Both the position numbers and the translations under genes were made by a program. From contig CAVWQP010000005.1 in the NCBI GenBank assembly GCA_963757125.1, forward strand, positions 362,732 to 426,731: a stretch of DNA of 64,000 bases, given 5' to 3'. Every line of letters begins with the position of its first letter. The first letter of the stretch is position 1. The notes under the pieces were generated by a model. The model did not search any database. It saw nothing but the letters and a program-made list of their open reading frames with translations, and was not told the DNA's origin. Source of the DNA: CAVVSD01 sp963757125 (GTDB lineage Bacteria > Actinomycetota > Thermoleophilia > Solirubrobacterales > Solirubrobacteraceae). Shown in pieces: positions 1-8,547 of this stretch.

Positions 1-57
1 CTCGACCGGGGTAGGGATGCCGACGACGGGGCGCGCCACCACTCGCAAGGTAGCGAC

Positions 58-1014
58 GTGGCGTCGCCACGCGTCATGCCCTCCCCCTCCACCACTAAGA
101 TGCCTGGCCGCGCCATGGGTACTCCCCGACCCCCCGCCTTCCGCCGCCGTCTCGCGATCGCCGTCCCGCTCGCGCTCGTCGGCATGCTCGTGCTCACGAG
201 CGCCGCCTCCGCCGGCCTGCTCGCACCCGAGGCGGGCGGCTCGAAGAACGCCGATGCGATCCGCACGCTCTACTGGCTGGTCTTCGGCCTCGGCGTGATC
301 ATCTTCGTCGGGGTCGAGGGCGTGCTGATCTACTCGCTCATCAAGTACCGCGCACGCAAGGGCGCGGTCGCCGCGCAGATCCACGGCAACACCCAGCTCG
401 AGATCGGCTGGACCGTGGGCGCCGCGGTCATCCTCGTCTTCATCGCGATCTTCACGTTCGCGACGCTGCCCACGATCCGCAACCCGCCGAACTCCGACGC
501 CGCAGCGGCGAGCACGGCCGGGATCACGAGCGGCGTCGCGATCTCCGACCGGGAGAAGCTGCCGCCGAACGGCAAGTCGCTGGCGATCAACGTCAACGGC
601 CAGCAGTACGTCTGGCGCTACACGTACGCGGACGGCGACAACAACCCGCTGAACAACGTCTTCACCTACGAGGAGATGGTCGTGCCGGTCGGCGTCACGG
701 TGACGCTGAAGATCCGCTCGCAGGACGTCGCGCACTCCTGGTGGATCCCGCAGCTCGGCGGCAAGTTCGACGCGATCCCGAAGCACACGAACTACACGTG
801 GTTCAAGATCCCGGCCGACAAGGCGGGCACCACGTTCCGCGGCCAGTGCGCCGAGCTCTGCGGGCGCAACCACGCGAACATGATCGCGGCGGTCAAGGCC
901 GTCACGCCGGCCGAGTTCGACAAGTGGCTCAGCGACGAGAAGGCCCAGATCAAGGCCTCCGACGACGCCGCGGCCGTGCAGCGCAAGCAGGTCGACGCCG
1001 GCCAGAACCCGTGA
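58..1014 (+). CDS. coxB: Cytochrome c oxidase subunit II (first copy, CoxB1)
   Basis: Subunit II of a haem-copper oxidase; it takes electrons from cytochrome c or a cupredoxin through its binuclear CuA centre and passes them to subunit I at the outer membrane face. A hydrophobic signal/anchor covers about residues 29-52, and two further membrane spans lie near 73-95 and 118-140. The C-terminal cupredoxin domain has the CuA ligand set: His in AHSWW (about 224) and CAELCGRNHANM (about 264-275). There is no fused cytochrome c, unlike the second copy downstream. In-frame starts exist at 58 (GTG), 76, 100 and 115 (ATG); none has a clear ribosome site, and 100 or 115 would give a more normal leader. 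coxA1 begins 18 bases after the stop. Confidence 0.93.
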   Translation: MASPRVMPSPSTTKMPGRAMGTPRPPAFRRRLAIAVPLALVGMLVLTSAASAGLLAPEAGGSKNADAIRTLYWLVFGLGVIIFVGVEGVLIYSLIKYRARKGAVAAQIHGNTQLEIGWTVGAAVILVFIAIFTFATLPTIRNPPNSDAAAASTAGITSGVAISDREKLPPNGKSLAINVNGQQYVWRYTYADGDNNPLNNVFTYEEMVVPVGVTVTLKIRSQDVAHSWWIPQLGGKFDAIPKHTNYTWFKIPADKAGTTFRGQCAELCGRNHANMIAAVKAVTPAEFDKWLSDEKAQIKASDDAAAVQRKQVDAGQNP

Positions 1015-1032
1015 AGGACCCACTGAGACCCC

Positions 1033-2751
1033 ATGGCAGCAGCTGACACGACGACAGTCCGGAGGGCGCTCCGCCCGGCCCCGCAGATCACGGCGCACGG
1101 CGTCGAGCGGGAGCCGAGGGGCTGGACCTCCTGGGTGACCACGACCGATCACAAGAAGATCGGGATCATGTACCTGGTCACGACCTTCGTCTTCTTCGTG
1201 CTGGGCGGGGTCGAGGCGCTGCTCATGCGCCTGCAGCTGGGGCAGGCGGACAACACGCTCCTCTCGCCCCAGACGTACAACGCGCTGTTCACGATGCACG
1301 GGACGACGATGATCTTCCTGTTCGTCGTGCCCGTCTGGGCCGGGTTCGGCAACTACCTCGTGCCGCTCATGATCGGCGCGCGCGACATGGCGTTCCCGAA
1401 GCTCAACGCCCTGTCGTACTGGTTCTTCCTCGCCGGCGGCCTCGTCTTCTACGCCTCGCTGTTCTGGTCCCCGCCCGAGATGGGCTGGACCGCGTACACG
1501 CCGCTCTCGACGGACGCGTACTCACCCAGCGGCGGCGTCGACGCGTGGATCTTCCTCGTCCACCTCACCGGCATCTCCTCGATCATCGGCGCGATCAACT
1601 TCTACGCGACGATCGCGAACATGCGCGCGCCCGGCATGGGCTGGGGCCGCCTGCCGCTGTTCGTGTGGACGATCCTCGTCTACGCGATCCTGCTGATCCT
1701 GGCGCTGCCGGTGATCGCCGGCGCCGTGACGCTGCTGCTGACCGACAGACACTTCGGGACGCACTTCTACGACACCCAGGGCGACCCGTTGCTCTGGCAA
1801 CACCTGTTCTGGTTCTTCGGGCATCCCGAGGTCTACATCATGGTGCTGCCCGGGTTCGGGGTGATCTCCGAGGTGCTGCCCGTCTTCGCCCGCAAGCCGA
1901 TCTTCGGCTACAAGGCGATCGCGGCCGCGACCGTGGTCATCGCGTTCCTCGGCCTGCTCGTGTGGGCGCACCACATGTTCGCGACGCCGAGTCCGACGGT
2001 GGTCCTGATCTTCTTCATGATCAGCTCCTTCCTGATCGCGATACCGACCGGCGTGAAGATCTTCAACTGGTTGGCGACGCTGTGGCGAGGAACCATCGAG
2101 TTCCGGACGCCGCTGCTCTTCGGCGTGAGCTTCATCTCGCTCTTCGTCATCGGCGGCATCTCCGGCGTGATCCTCGCCGTCTTCCCCGTCGACTGGCAGC
2201 TCACGGACACGTACTTCGTGGTCGCGCACTTCCACTACGTGCTCGTCGGCGGCGCGGTCTTCACGATCTTCGCCGGTCTCTACTACTGGTTCCCGAAGAT
2301 CACGGGCCGGATGCTGGGCGAGGGCCTCGGGAAGATCTCGTGCGCGCTCATGTGGATCGGCTTCACCGTCACGTTCCTGATCCAGCACTCGATCGGGATG
2401 GACGGGATGCCGCGCCGCGTGTACGAGTACCCCGATGTCGGCCACCTCGAGCTCTACAACCTGATCTCCACGATCGGCTCCTTCATCCTCGCGCTCGGCA
2501 TCGGCGTCACGCTCCTGAACGTCTACATCTCGCTGCGCAAGGGCCCGAAGGCCGGCCCCGACCCGTGGAAGGCGAACACGCTCGAGTGGTTCACCGAGTC
2601 GCCGCCGCCGGTCAACAACTTCGACGTCGTGCCGCGCGTGCGGTCGGTCGAGCCGATGAAGGACATCCGCCGCGAGATCGAGCGGTCGACGGGACGGACC
2701 GAGCAGCTCGCGCAGCCGGCTCCCGAATCGGCCATGCAACCAGGCGGGTAG
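1033..2751 (+). CDS. ctaD: Cytochrome c oxidase subunit I, A1-type (CoxA1)
   Basis: Catalytic subunit of an aa3-type oxidase: reduces O2 to water at the haem a3-CuB site and pumps protons. At 572 aa it has the usual twelve-helix length. Visible ligands are His89 (MHGTTM, low-spin haem), His264 and Tyr268 in GHPEVY (the CuB ligand and cross-linked tyrosine), His313-His314 (AHHMF) and His399/His401 (HFHYV). Glu266 in GHPEVY is the D-channel glutamate that defines A1-type enzymes. The frame is intact throughout, in contrast to coxA2. ATG at 1033 has a weak GAAGGA upstream. The next gene, ctaB, starts on the base after this stop, so the two are translationally coupled. Confidence 0.97.
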   Translation: MAAADTTTVRRALRPAPQITAHGVEREPRGWTSWVTTTDHKKIGIMYLVTTFVFFVLGGVEALLMRLQLGQADNTLLSPQTYNALFTMHGTTMIFLFVVPVWAGFGNYLVPLMIGARDMAFPKLNALSYWFFLAGGLVFYASLFWSPPEMGWTAYTPLSTDAYSPSGGVDAWIFLVHLTGISSIIGAINFYATIANMRAPGMGWGRLPLFVWTILVYAILLILALPVIAGAVTLLLTDRHFGTHFYDTQGDPLLWQHLFWFFGHPEVYIMVLPGFGVISEVLPVFARKPIFGYKAIAAATVVIAFLGLLVWAHHMFATPSPTVVLIFFMISSFLIAIPTGVKIFNWLATLWRGTIEFRTPLLFGVSFISLFVIGGISGVILAVFPVDWQLTDTYFVVAHFHYVLVGGAVFTIFAGLYYWFPKITGRMLGEGLGKISCALMWIGFTVTFLIQHSIGMDGMPRRVYEYPDVGHLELYNLISTIGSFILALGIGVTLLNVYISLRKGPKAGPDPWKANTLEWFTESPPPVNNFDVVPRVRSVEPMKDIRREIERSTGRTEQLAQPAPESAMQPGG

Positions 2752-3660
2752 ATGTCCGTCGGTCCCGCCACTGTCGCGACGCCGCGCCCGACGAGGCTCA
2801 CGGCGATCCGGCAGGTGGTCAGCGACTACGTCTCGCTGACCAAGCCGAAGGTCCAGTCGCTGCTGCTGCTCACGACGGTGACGACGATGTACGTCGCCGG
2901 CGACCCGTCGATCGGCCTCGTCCTGGTGACCGTCGTCGGCGGGTACCTCGCGGCCGGCGGCGCGGGCGCGGTCAACCACTACTACGACCGCGACATCGAC
3001 GCCCGGATGGCGCGCACGGCCGACCGGCCGGTGCCGTCGGGCCGGGTCGCACCCGCCGCGGCGCTGTGGTTCGGCATCGCCCTGGCCGCGCTGTCGTTCC
3101 TGCTGCTGTCCACCGTCGTGAACCTCCTGAGCGCCGTGCTGGCGCTGGCGGGGTTCCTGGGCTACACGCTCGTCTACACGCTCTGGCTCAAGCGCAGGAC
3201 GGTGCAGAACATCGTCATCGGCGGCGCCGCGGGCGCCGTGCCCCCGCTCGTCGGCTGGGCGGCCGTCACGGGCGAGATCACCGGCACGTCGATCTACCTG
3301 TTCGCGATCGTCTTCTTCTGGACGCCGCCGCACTTCTGGGCGCTGTCGCTGCTCATGAAGGACGAGTACGCCGCGGTGGGCGTGCCGATGATGCCGGTGG
3401 TGCGCGGCGAGCGCGAGACGCGCCGGCAGATCCTCCTGTACTCCGTGCTGCTCTACGGCGTGACGCAGCTGCCGTTCTGCGCCGGCGGCTTCGGCGAGAT
3501 CTACCTCGCCTGCTCGATCGTCCTCGGCGCGGTCTTCATCGCCGGCGCGGTCGTGCTCTACCGCCGCGCCGACCGCCGCTCCGCCCTGCAGCTCTACCTC
3601 TACTCCCTCGCCTACCTCGCCGCGCTCTTCGTGGCGATGGTCGTCGACGCGAAGCTCTAG
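2752..3660 (+). CDS. ctaB: Protohaem IX farnesyltransferase (haem O synthase)
   Basis: UbiA-family membrane prenyltransferase that farnesylates haem B to haem O, the precursor of the haem A used by the neighbouring oxidases. It is 302 aa with about nine hydrophobic segments. The first Asp-rich prenyl-diphosphate/Mg site is NHYYDRDIDARM (residues 75-86). A second conserved loop is visible at TPPHFWALSLLMKDEY. The ATG immediately follows the coxA1 TAG with no spacer. Haem A synthase (ctaA) is not in the window and may lie upstream. Two small membrane proteins follow in the same transcription unit. Confidence 0.96.
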   Translation: MSVGPATVATPRPTRLTAIRQVVSDYVSLTKPKVQSLLLLTTVTTMYVAGDPSIGLVLVTVVGGYLAAGGAGAVNHYYDRDIDARMARTADRPVPSGRVAPAAALWFGIALAALSFLLLSTVVNLLSAVLALAGFLGYTLVYTLWLKRRTVQNIVIGGAAGAVPPLVGWAAVTGEITGTSIYLFAIVFFWTPPHFWALSLLMKDEYAAVGVPMMPVVRGERETRRQILLYSVLLYGVTQLPFCAGGFGEIYLACSIVLGAVFIAGAVVLYRRADRRSALQLYLYSLAYLAALFVAMVVDAKL

Positions 3661-3672
3661 GATTCCCCGCTC

Positions 3673-3783
3673 ATGGATCGCCGTCTCGCACGCCGGAACA
3701 TCCGAACCGCGCTCATCGCGGGCGCCGTCTGCCTCGTCATGTTCGGCATGACGTTCGTGGCCGCGGTCATCTACGTGTCATGA
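3673..3783 (+). CDS. Small single-span membrane protein next to ctaB
   Basis: A 36-residue peptide with a basic N-terminus (MDRRLARRNIR) and one hydrophobic span (about residues 13-34). It begins 12 bases after ctaB, and its TGA overlaps the ATG of the next gene (ATGA), so it is likely translated as part of the operon. Short one-helix proteins in cox operons are usually oxidase assembly factors or accessory subunits. I cannot assign a named family. The position and the stop/start overlap are the main support. Confidence 0.6.
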   Translation: MDRRLARRNIRTALIAGAVCLVMFGMTFVAAVIYVS

Positions 3784-4013
3784 GCGAGCCCGAGCGCGAC
3801 AACGTCCCGCCCGTCGGCGAGGAGATCCACCTCCCGGGGCCGAGCCTGCAGCCGCTGCTGCTGACGGTCGGCGTCACCATGCTGCTCATCGGCGTCACGA
3901 CGACGCCGATCCTGATCATCGCGGGCGGCATCCTCGCGCTCTGCACCCTCATCGTCTGGATCCGCGACGCCCGTCGCGAGTTCCAGCACCTCCCCTCCGA
4001 GCACCACCACTAG
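3780..4013 (+). CDS. Small two-span membrane protein, possible oxidase subunit IV
   Basis: A 77-aa protein with a charged N-terminus (SEPERDNVPPVGEEIHLPGPS), two adjacent hydrophobic segments (about residues 24-60) and a basic/His-rich tail ending EHHH. The N-terminal IHLPGPS-type lead into paired helices resembles small subunit IV-like proteins encoded in actinobacterial oxidase operons; that assignment is inference. It overlaps the preceding 36-aa gene by four bases (ATGA) and is the last gene of the first oxidase unit. About 180 bases of regulatory-looking sequence separate it from the AraC-type gene. Confidence 0.7.
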   Translation: MSEPERDNVPPVGEEIHLPGPSLQPLLLTVGVTMLLIGVTTTPILIIAGGILALCTLIVWIRDARREFQHLPSEHHH

Positions 4014-4082
4014 CCGCCCCGCGGGGCGTCGCACGGGGGCGCCGCCGGCGCGCCTTCGAACTGGTGTGAAGGCTGTTTGGAA

Positions 4083-4134
4083 CGAACGTTGAACGTTCGC
4101 GATCGCGGATTCGCGAGTGCAGTTGCGCCAACTG
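4083..4134 (+). promoter_or_regulatory. Cluster of three perfect palindromes upstream of the AraC-type gene
   Basis: Three inverted repeats lie within 52 bases: CGAACGT-tga-ACGTTCG (4083-4099), the ten-base palindrome CGCGATCGCG (4098-4107, sharing two bases with the first) and CAGTTG-cgc-CAACTG (4120-4134). They sit 60-110 bases before the preferred ATG of the regulator (4194). This looks like a set of protein-binding operators, possibly autoregulatory or controlling the second oxidase unit. No clear -35/-10 pair is obvious. If translation began at the ATG at 4077 the palindromes would be coding, which argues against that start. Confidence 0.5.
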
Positions 4135-4193
4135 GGGAAGCACAAGGGCGTCACGATCATCTACCGGACGTCCGGACGACGTACCAGAATCAG

Positions 4194-4586
4194 ATGCCTA
4201 TCCAGAGACCCGCCACAATCCGACACCGCACCGCGCTCTTCGAGGACGCGACTGCGATCGTCGAATCCGAATTCGGCGCGGACCTGTCGCTCGACGACAT
4301 CGCGCGTCGCGTCGCGTCGTCCCGCAGGCAGCTGCAGCGCGCGTACGCCGAGATCGGGCACACCACGTTCCGGGAGCACCTGACGGCGGTGCGCATGGAG
4401 CGCGCCGGCGAGCTCCTGACGAGCCGCGGACTCACGGTCCGCGAGGTCGCACATCGCGTCGGCTACCGGCAGCCCGCCCAGTTCGCGAAGGCGTTCCGGC
4501 GCCATCATGGCGCGGCTCCGTCAGCCTTCCGCTCGACGCATCGCTTCACGCGCGCGGACGTTCCCGTGCGCTCCGCGGCCGCCTAG
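4194..4586 (+). CDS. AraC-family helix-turn-helix regulator (short, DNA-binding domain only)
   Basis: A 130-aa transcription factor from the preferred ATG (MPIQRP); an in-frame ATG at 4077 would add 39 residues of unlikely composition. It consists almost only of the two AraC helix-turn-helix units: the first around LSLDDIARRVASSRRQLQRAYAEIG, the second around LTVREVAHRVGYRQPAQFAKAFRRHHGAAPSAFR, with the family signature R-VGY----FAKAFR-H-G--PS-FR. There is no recognisable effector-binding domain, so any signal must act through a partner, a modification or protein level. It sits between two oxidase gene sets, so it probably controls one or both (inference). Confidence 0.85.
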   Translation: MPIQRPATIRHRTALFEDATAIVESEFGADLSLDDIARRVASSRRQLQRAYAEIGHTTFREHLTAVRMERAGELLTSRGLTVREVAHRVGYRQPAQFAKAFRRHHGAAPSAFRSTHRFTRADVPVRSAAA

Positions 4587-4603
4587 CACCGCTCCGGCGG
4601 CAG

Positions 4604-5768
4604 GTGGTCCGCGGCCGCGGACCACCCACGGTGTCGTCCATCGGCTCGGATCCGTATTCTCCCGGGCCCATGGCGGAGGAGGAGACCACGCGGGAGGGGG
4701 CCAGAACGAAGTCCCCCGAGGAGGTTCGCCCGAAGGGGCAGGCCTCCATCGCCCAGATGATCATCATCGGGGCGATCGCATCTGCGCTCGGCATCGCGCT
4801 CGGGCTCATCATCAACTGGTTCCCGACGCCCGCGTCGACCCAGGCCGAGAAGATCGACACGCTGTACGACGTCCTGATCATCGTCTCGGTGCCGGTGTTC
4901 GTCCTCGTGACGGTCGTCGTCCTCTTCTCCGTGTGGAAGTTCCGCATGCGGCCGGGCGAGGAGCTCGCCGACGGGCCGCCGATCCACGGCAACACGCGCC
5001 TCGAGGTGATCTGGACCGCGATCCCCGCGATCGTCCTCGTCGCCCTCTGCACCTACGCGTACGTGACGCTGACGGACCTCGAGGAGGCGAAGGCCGGCGA
5101 GCAGCGGATCAACGTCTACGGCCAGCAGTTCGCCTGGACGTTCGAGTATCCGCAGGGTGCCGGCAAGAAGCCCGTCCTGTCGAACCAGCTCTACCTCAAG
5201 GAGAACCAGCCGGTCCGGTTCTTCGTGAAGGCCAAGGACGTCATCCACGACTTCTGGGTCCCGGCGTTCCGCATGAAGATCGACGCCGTCCCCGGCATCA
5301 CGACGGACTACCGCGTCACCCCCAACCGGATCGGCAACTACCCCGTCGTCTGTGCAGAGCTCTGCGGCCTCGGGCATTCGGTGATGCGCTCGACGGCGCA
5401 CGTCGTCTCGGCCGCCAAGTACGACGCCTTCATGCAGAAGCTCACCGCACCGCCGCCCACGACCGGCGGCGGCGGCGCCGCGCCCGACGGCAAGACGCTC
5501 TTCACCCAGGGCAACGGCACCTCGACCGCTTGCGGCGCCTGCCACACCCTGGCCGACGCGGGCACGAGCGCGAGCACCGGCCCCGATCTCGACAAGGGCC
5601 TCAAGGGGCGCGACGCCAACTTCATCAAGCAGTCGATCGTGGACCCCGATGCGCCAGGTGACACAGGGCTACAACAAGGGCATCATGCCCTCTAACTTTG
5701 GACAGACGTTGTCGGCGGCGGAGCAGGACGCACTCGTGTCCTACCTCCAGAAGGCAACGGGCGGATGA
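4604..5768 (+). CDS. Cytochrome c oxidase subunit II with fused cytochrome c (caa3-type, CoxB2), frameshifted near its 3' end
   Basis: Subunit II of a caa3-type oxidase. Two N-terminal membrane spans are followed by a CuA domain (HDFWVPAFRMK; CAELCGLGHSVM) and a C-terminal class I cytochrome c domain with the haem motif CGACH (about nt 5530-5545). As written, the frame stops at 5695 (ending GHHAL). One extra base near 5655 explains this: the next frame continues with a cytochrome c tail containing KGIMPSNFG, whose Met is the expected sixth haem ligand, to the TGA at 5766-5768. The corrected protein is 387 aa. Without the correction the cytochrome would lack its Met ligand. coxA2 begins 20 bases later. 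Confidence 0.88.
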
Positions 5769-5788
5769 TGGACGGAGGGGAGGGCTAG

Positions 5789-7691
5789 ATGGCTGTGAGT
5801 CTCAGGGCGCCGGGGTGGTATCGGGCCGCGCTGTGGATCGTCATCGGCATCGCGTTCGCCTTCGCGATCACGATCGTCCTCCGCGGCCTCTACGGCTGGG
5901 ATCCGCTCGTCAAGGGCGAGACCGTCCTGCAGGTCGCGCTGCTTCGCCTGCCCGCTGACGTTCCTGGGCGGCATCGGCTGCTTCGACTACTGGCTGTACT
6001 GGGCGGTCGGGCGCAAGACGCGCCCCGAGGACCACGCCAACCACGGCGCGTACTCGTGGAAGGACTACTTCAAGGTCAACACCGACCACAAGGTCATCGG
6101 CACGCAGTACGTCGTGACCTCGTTCTTCTTCCTGTTCGTCGGCGGGCTGATCGCGATGCTCATGCGCGCGGAGCTCGCCCAGCCGGGGCGCCAGTTCGTC
6201 GACGCGGAGACGTACAACGGGCTCTTCAGCGTCCATGCGTCGCTGCTGATCTTCCTGTTCATCATCCCGGTCTTCGCCGGGCTGGCGAACTACGTGCTGC
6301 CGCTCATGATCGGCGCGCCGGACATGGCGTTCCCGCGGCTCAACGCGCTGTCGTTCTGGATGCTGCCGACCGCCGGCGCGCTGATGACTGCTCTCGTTCC
6401 TGGCGCCCGGCGGCTCGTTCGCCGCGGGCTGGACCGCGTACGCGCCGTTGTCGACGACGCAGCCAATCGGCCAGGCTTACTTCAGCATCGCGTGCAGTTC
6501 GCCGGCGCGTCCTCGATCGCGACGGCGCTGAACTTCCTGGTGACGATCATCACGATGCGTGCGCCGGGGATGAGCTTCTTCCGGATGCCGCTGCTCGTGT
6601 GGGCGAACTTCTCGACGTCGCTGCTCGTCGTCATCGCCACGCCGTTCATCGCCGCGTCGCAGTTCTTCGTCCTGCTCGAGCGCGCGCTGGGCTTCAACTT
6701 CTTCGACGCGGCCAAGGGCGGCGACGTGCTGATGTACCAGCACGTCTTCTGGTTCTACTCGCACCCGGCCGTCTACATCATGATGCTGCCGGGCTTCGGG
6801 ATCATCAGCGAGGTCCTGGCGGTGAAGTCGCGCAAACCCGTCTTCGGCTATCGCATGATGGCGTTCTCGCTGCTCGCGATCGTGGTCCTCGGGTTCACCG
6901 TCTGGGCGCACCACATGTTCGTCTCGGGCATGCAGAGCTGGATCCGCATACCGATGATGGTCACGACCGCGATCATCGCCGTGCCGACCGGCATCAAGAT
7001 CTTCTCGTGGCTGGCGACGCTGTGGCGGGGCGTGCTGAAGATCGACACGCCGATGCTCTTCGCGCTCGGCTTCATCACGATGTTCGTGTGCGGCGGGATC
7101 TCGGGCGTGATGCTCGCGATCATCCCGTTCACGATCCACGTGAGCGACACGTACTTCATCGTCGCCCACATCCACTACGTGCTCTTCGGCGGATCGCTGT
7201 TCACGATCTTCGCCGGCGTCTACTACTGGTTCCCGAAGATGACGGGCCGGATGTACGACGAGACGCTCGGCAAGATCCACTTCTGGACCACGTTCGTCTT
7301 CTTCAACCTGACGTTCGCGCCGATGCACCTCATCGGGATCGAGGGCATGCCGCGCCGCGTCGCCGACTACTCGCCCAGTTCGCCGACTGGAACCTGGTCA
7401 TCTCGCTCGCGAGCTTCGGCGTCGGGCTGAGCACGCTCGTCTTCCTCTACAACATGGTCGTCTCGTGGAAGGGCGGGCCGCGCGCGGTCGCGAACCCGTG
7501 GCGGGCGCTCACGATCGAGTGGCAGGTGTCCTCGCCGCCCCCGATCTTCAACTTCGACAGCGTGCCCACCGTCGTGGGCGGTCCCTACGAGTACGGCGTC
7601 CCGGGCGCGGTGCACGCCGTGTTCCGCAAGGGTGCGGAGGTCGCGCAGCCCGCCGGAGCCGACGACAGCGCCGCAGCAAGACAGGGAGTGA
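5789..7691 (+). pseudogene. Cytochrome c oxidase subunit I, A2-type (CoxA2), broken by several single-base frameshifts
   Basis: Catalytic subunit of the second oxidase; about 633 aa once corrected. It begins MAVSLRAPGWYRAAL with one extra N-terminal span, then the canonical core. The motif YSHPAVY (nt 6756-6776) replaces GHPEVY: Glu is absent and a Tyr-Ser pair precedes the CuB histidine, the hallmark of A2-type enzymes. AHHMF and HIHYVLFGG are present. Frames change at about 5942 (extra base), 6387 (extra base), 6491 (missing base), 7375 (missing base) and probably 7655 (extra base). The last correction ends the protein at TGA 7689-7691, just before the next ATG. Both sides of every break match the family, so sequencing error is more likely than decay. 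Confidence 0.85.
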
Positions 7692-7694
7692 CAG

Positions 7695-8536
7695 ATGCCC
7701 ACGATCCTCGTCGTAGCGAACGAAACCATCGGCGGCGGAAACCTCCTCGCGGACGTGCGTGCGCGCGCGCAGGCGGAATCCGTCGCACGCGCTTCCGCCT
7801 CGTCATCCCGCGCAGCCGCCCGCGGTCGGGCCTGGTCATCTACGACGACGCCGTGCTCGACGCCGCGCAGGTGCGCCTGGACCTCGCGCGGTCGTACATG
7901 GCCCGTGAGGGGATGCAGGTCGACGGCGAGGTCGGGGACCCCGATCCGTACACGGCGACGATGGACGCCGTCGGCGACGGCGGGATCGACCAGATCATCA
8001 TCTCGACGCTGCCGGCGACGAGCTCGGGCTGGCTCAAGCGCGACCTCATCGAGCGCGTCCGCGACGCGACCGGGCTCCCGGTCGACCACGTCGTGACCGA
8101 CATCGCCGACGAGGGCCTGGACTTCGAGGTCACGCTCGTCATCGCGAACCGCACGGCGGGCACCGACCAGCTGCTCGAGCGCCTGCGGGAGAAGAACGAG
8201 GCGGCCCAGGGCAACGACGTGTTCATCGTCGTCGTGCCGCTGGACAACGACGAGCGCAACCCGACCGCAGCGGCCCGCGCGCGGCTCGGCAACCTGCTGG
8301 ACCGGATGCGCTCGGAGGGCCTGCTCGCGGCGGGCATGATCGGCGATCCCGACCCGTACGTCGCGACCATGAACGCCCTGCAGTTCTACACCGTGAACTC
8401 GGTCGTCATCTCGACGCTGCCCGAGGAGCGCTCCGGCTGGTTGCGCCAGGATCTCATCGCGCGCGTGCGCAAGGCGTCGAACATCGACATCGAGCACGTC
8501 GTCGCCGAACGTGGCGCCGCCGAGACGGCAGTCTGA
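7695..8536 (+). CDS. Tandem-duplicated Rossmann-like (universal-stress-type) protein inside the oxidase operon, frameshifted
   Basis: About 280 aa after correction. It begins MPTILVVANETIGGG. A missing base near 7783 moves the frame to RFRLVIPRSRPRSGLVIYDD and on to the stop. The protein is an internal duplication: each half has a beta strand (ILVVANET; VTLVIANRT), a LVIP/IVVVPL strand, a GDPDPY-ATM segment, and a strand plus loop reading IISTLP--SSGWLKRDLI and VISTLPEERSGWLRQDLI. This suits a Rossmann-like nucleotide-binding fold close to universal stress proteins. It has no membrane span. It lies between subunits I and III, with the start three bases after the corrected coxA2 stop, so co-expression is expected. 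The role is unknown. Confidence 0.75.
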
Positions 8537-8547
8537 TCGCAGACCAG

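Noticed and set aside
1..57. Promoter or end of an upstream gene at the left edge
   Set aside because: Too short and without recognisable motif to assign; only 57 bases precede the first start codon.
1522..3333. Long open frame opposite coxA1-ctaB (603 codons, Arg/Asp/His-rich)
   Set aside because: A mirror of high-GC third-position bias on the opposite strand; composition is not protein-like and the plus-strand genes are certain.
1545..3779. Open frame overlapping coxA1 and ctaB in another plus-strand frame
   Set aside because: Arg/Asp/His-rich shadow; only its last 77 codons (from 3780) form a believable small membrane protein.
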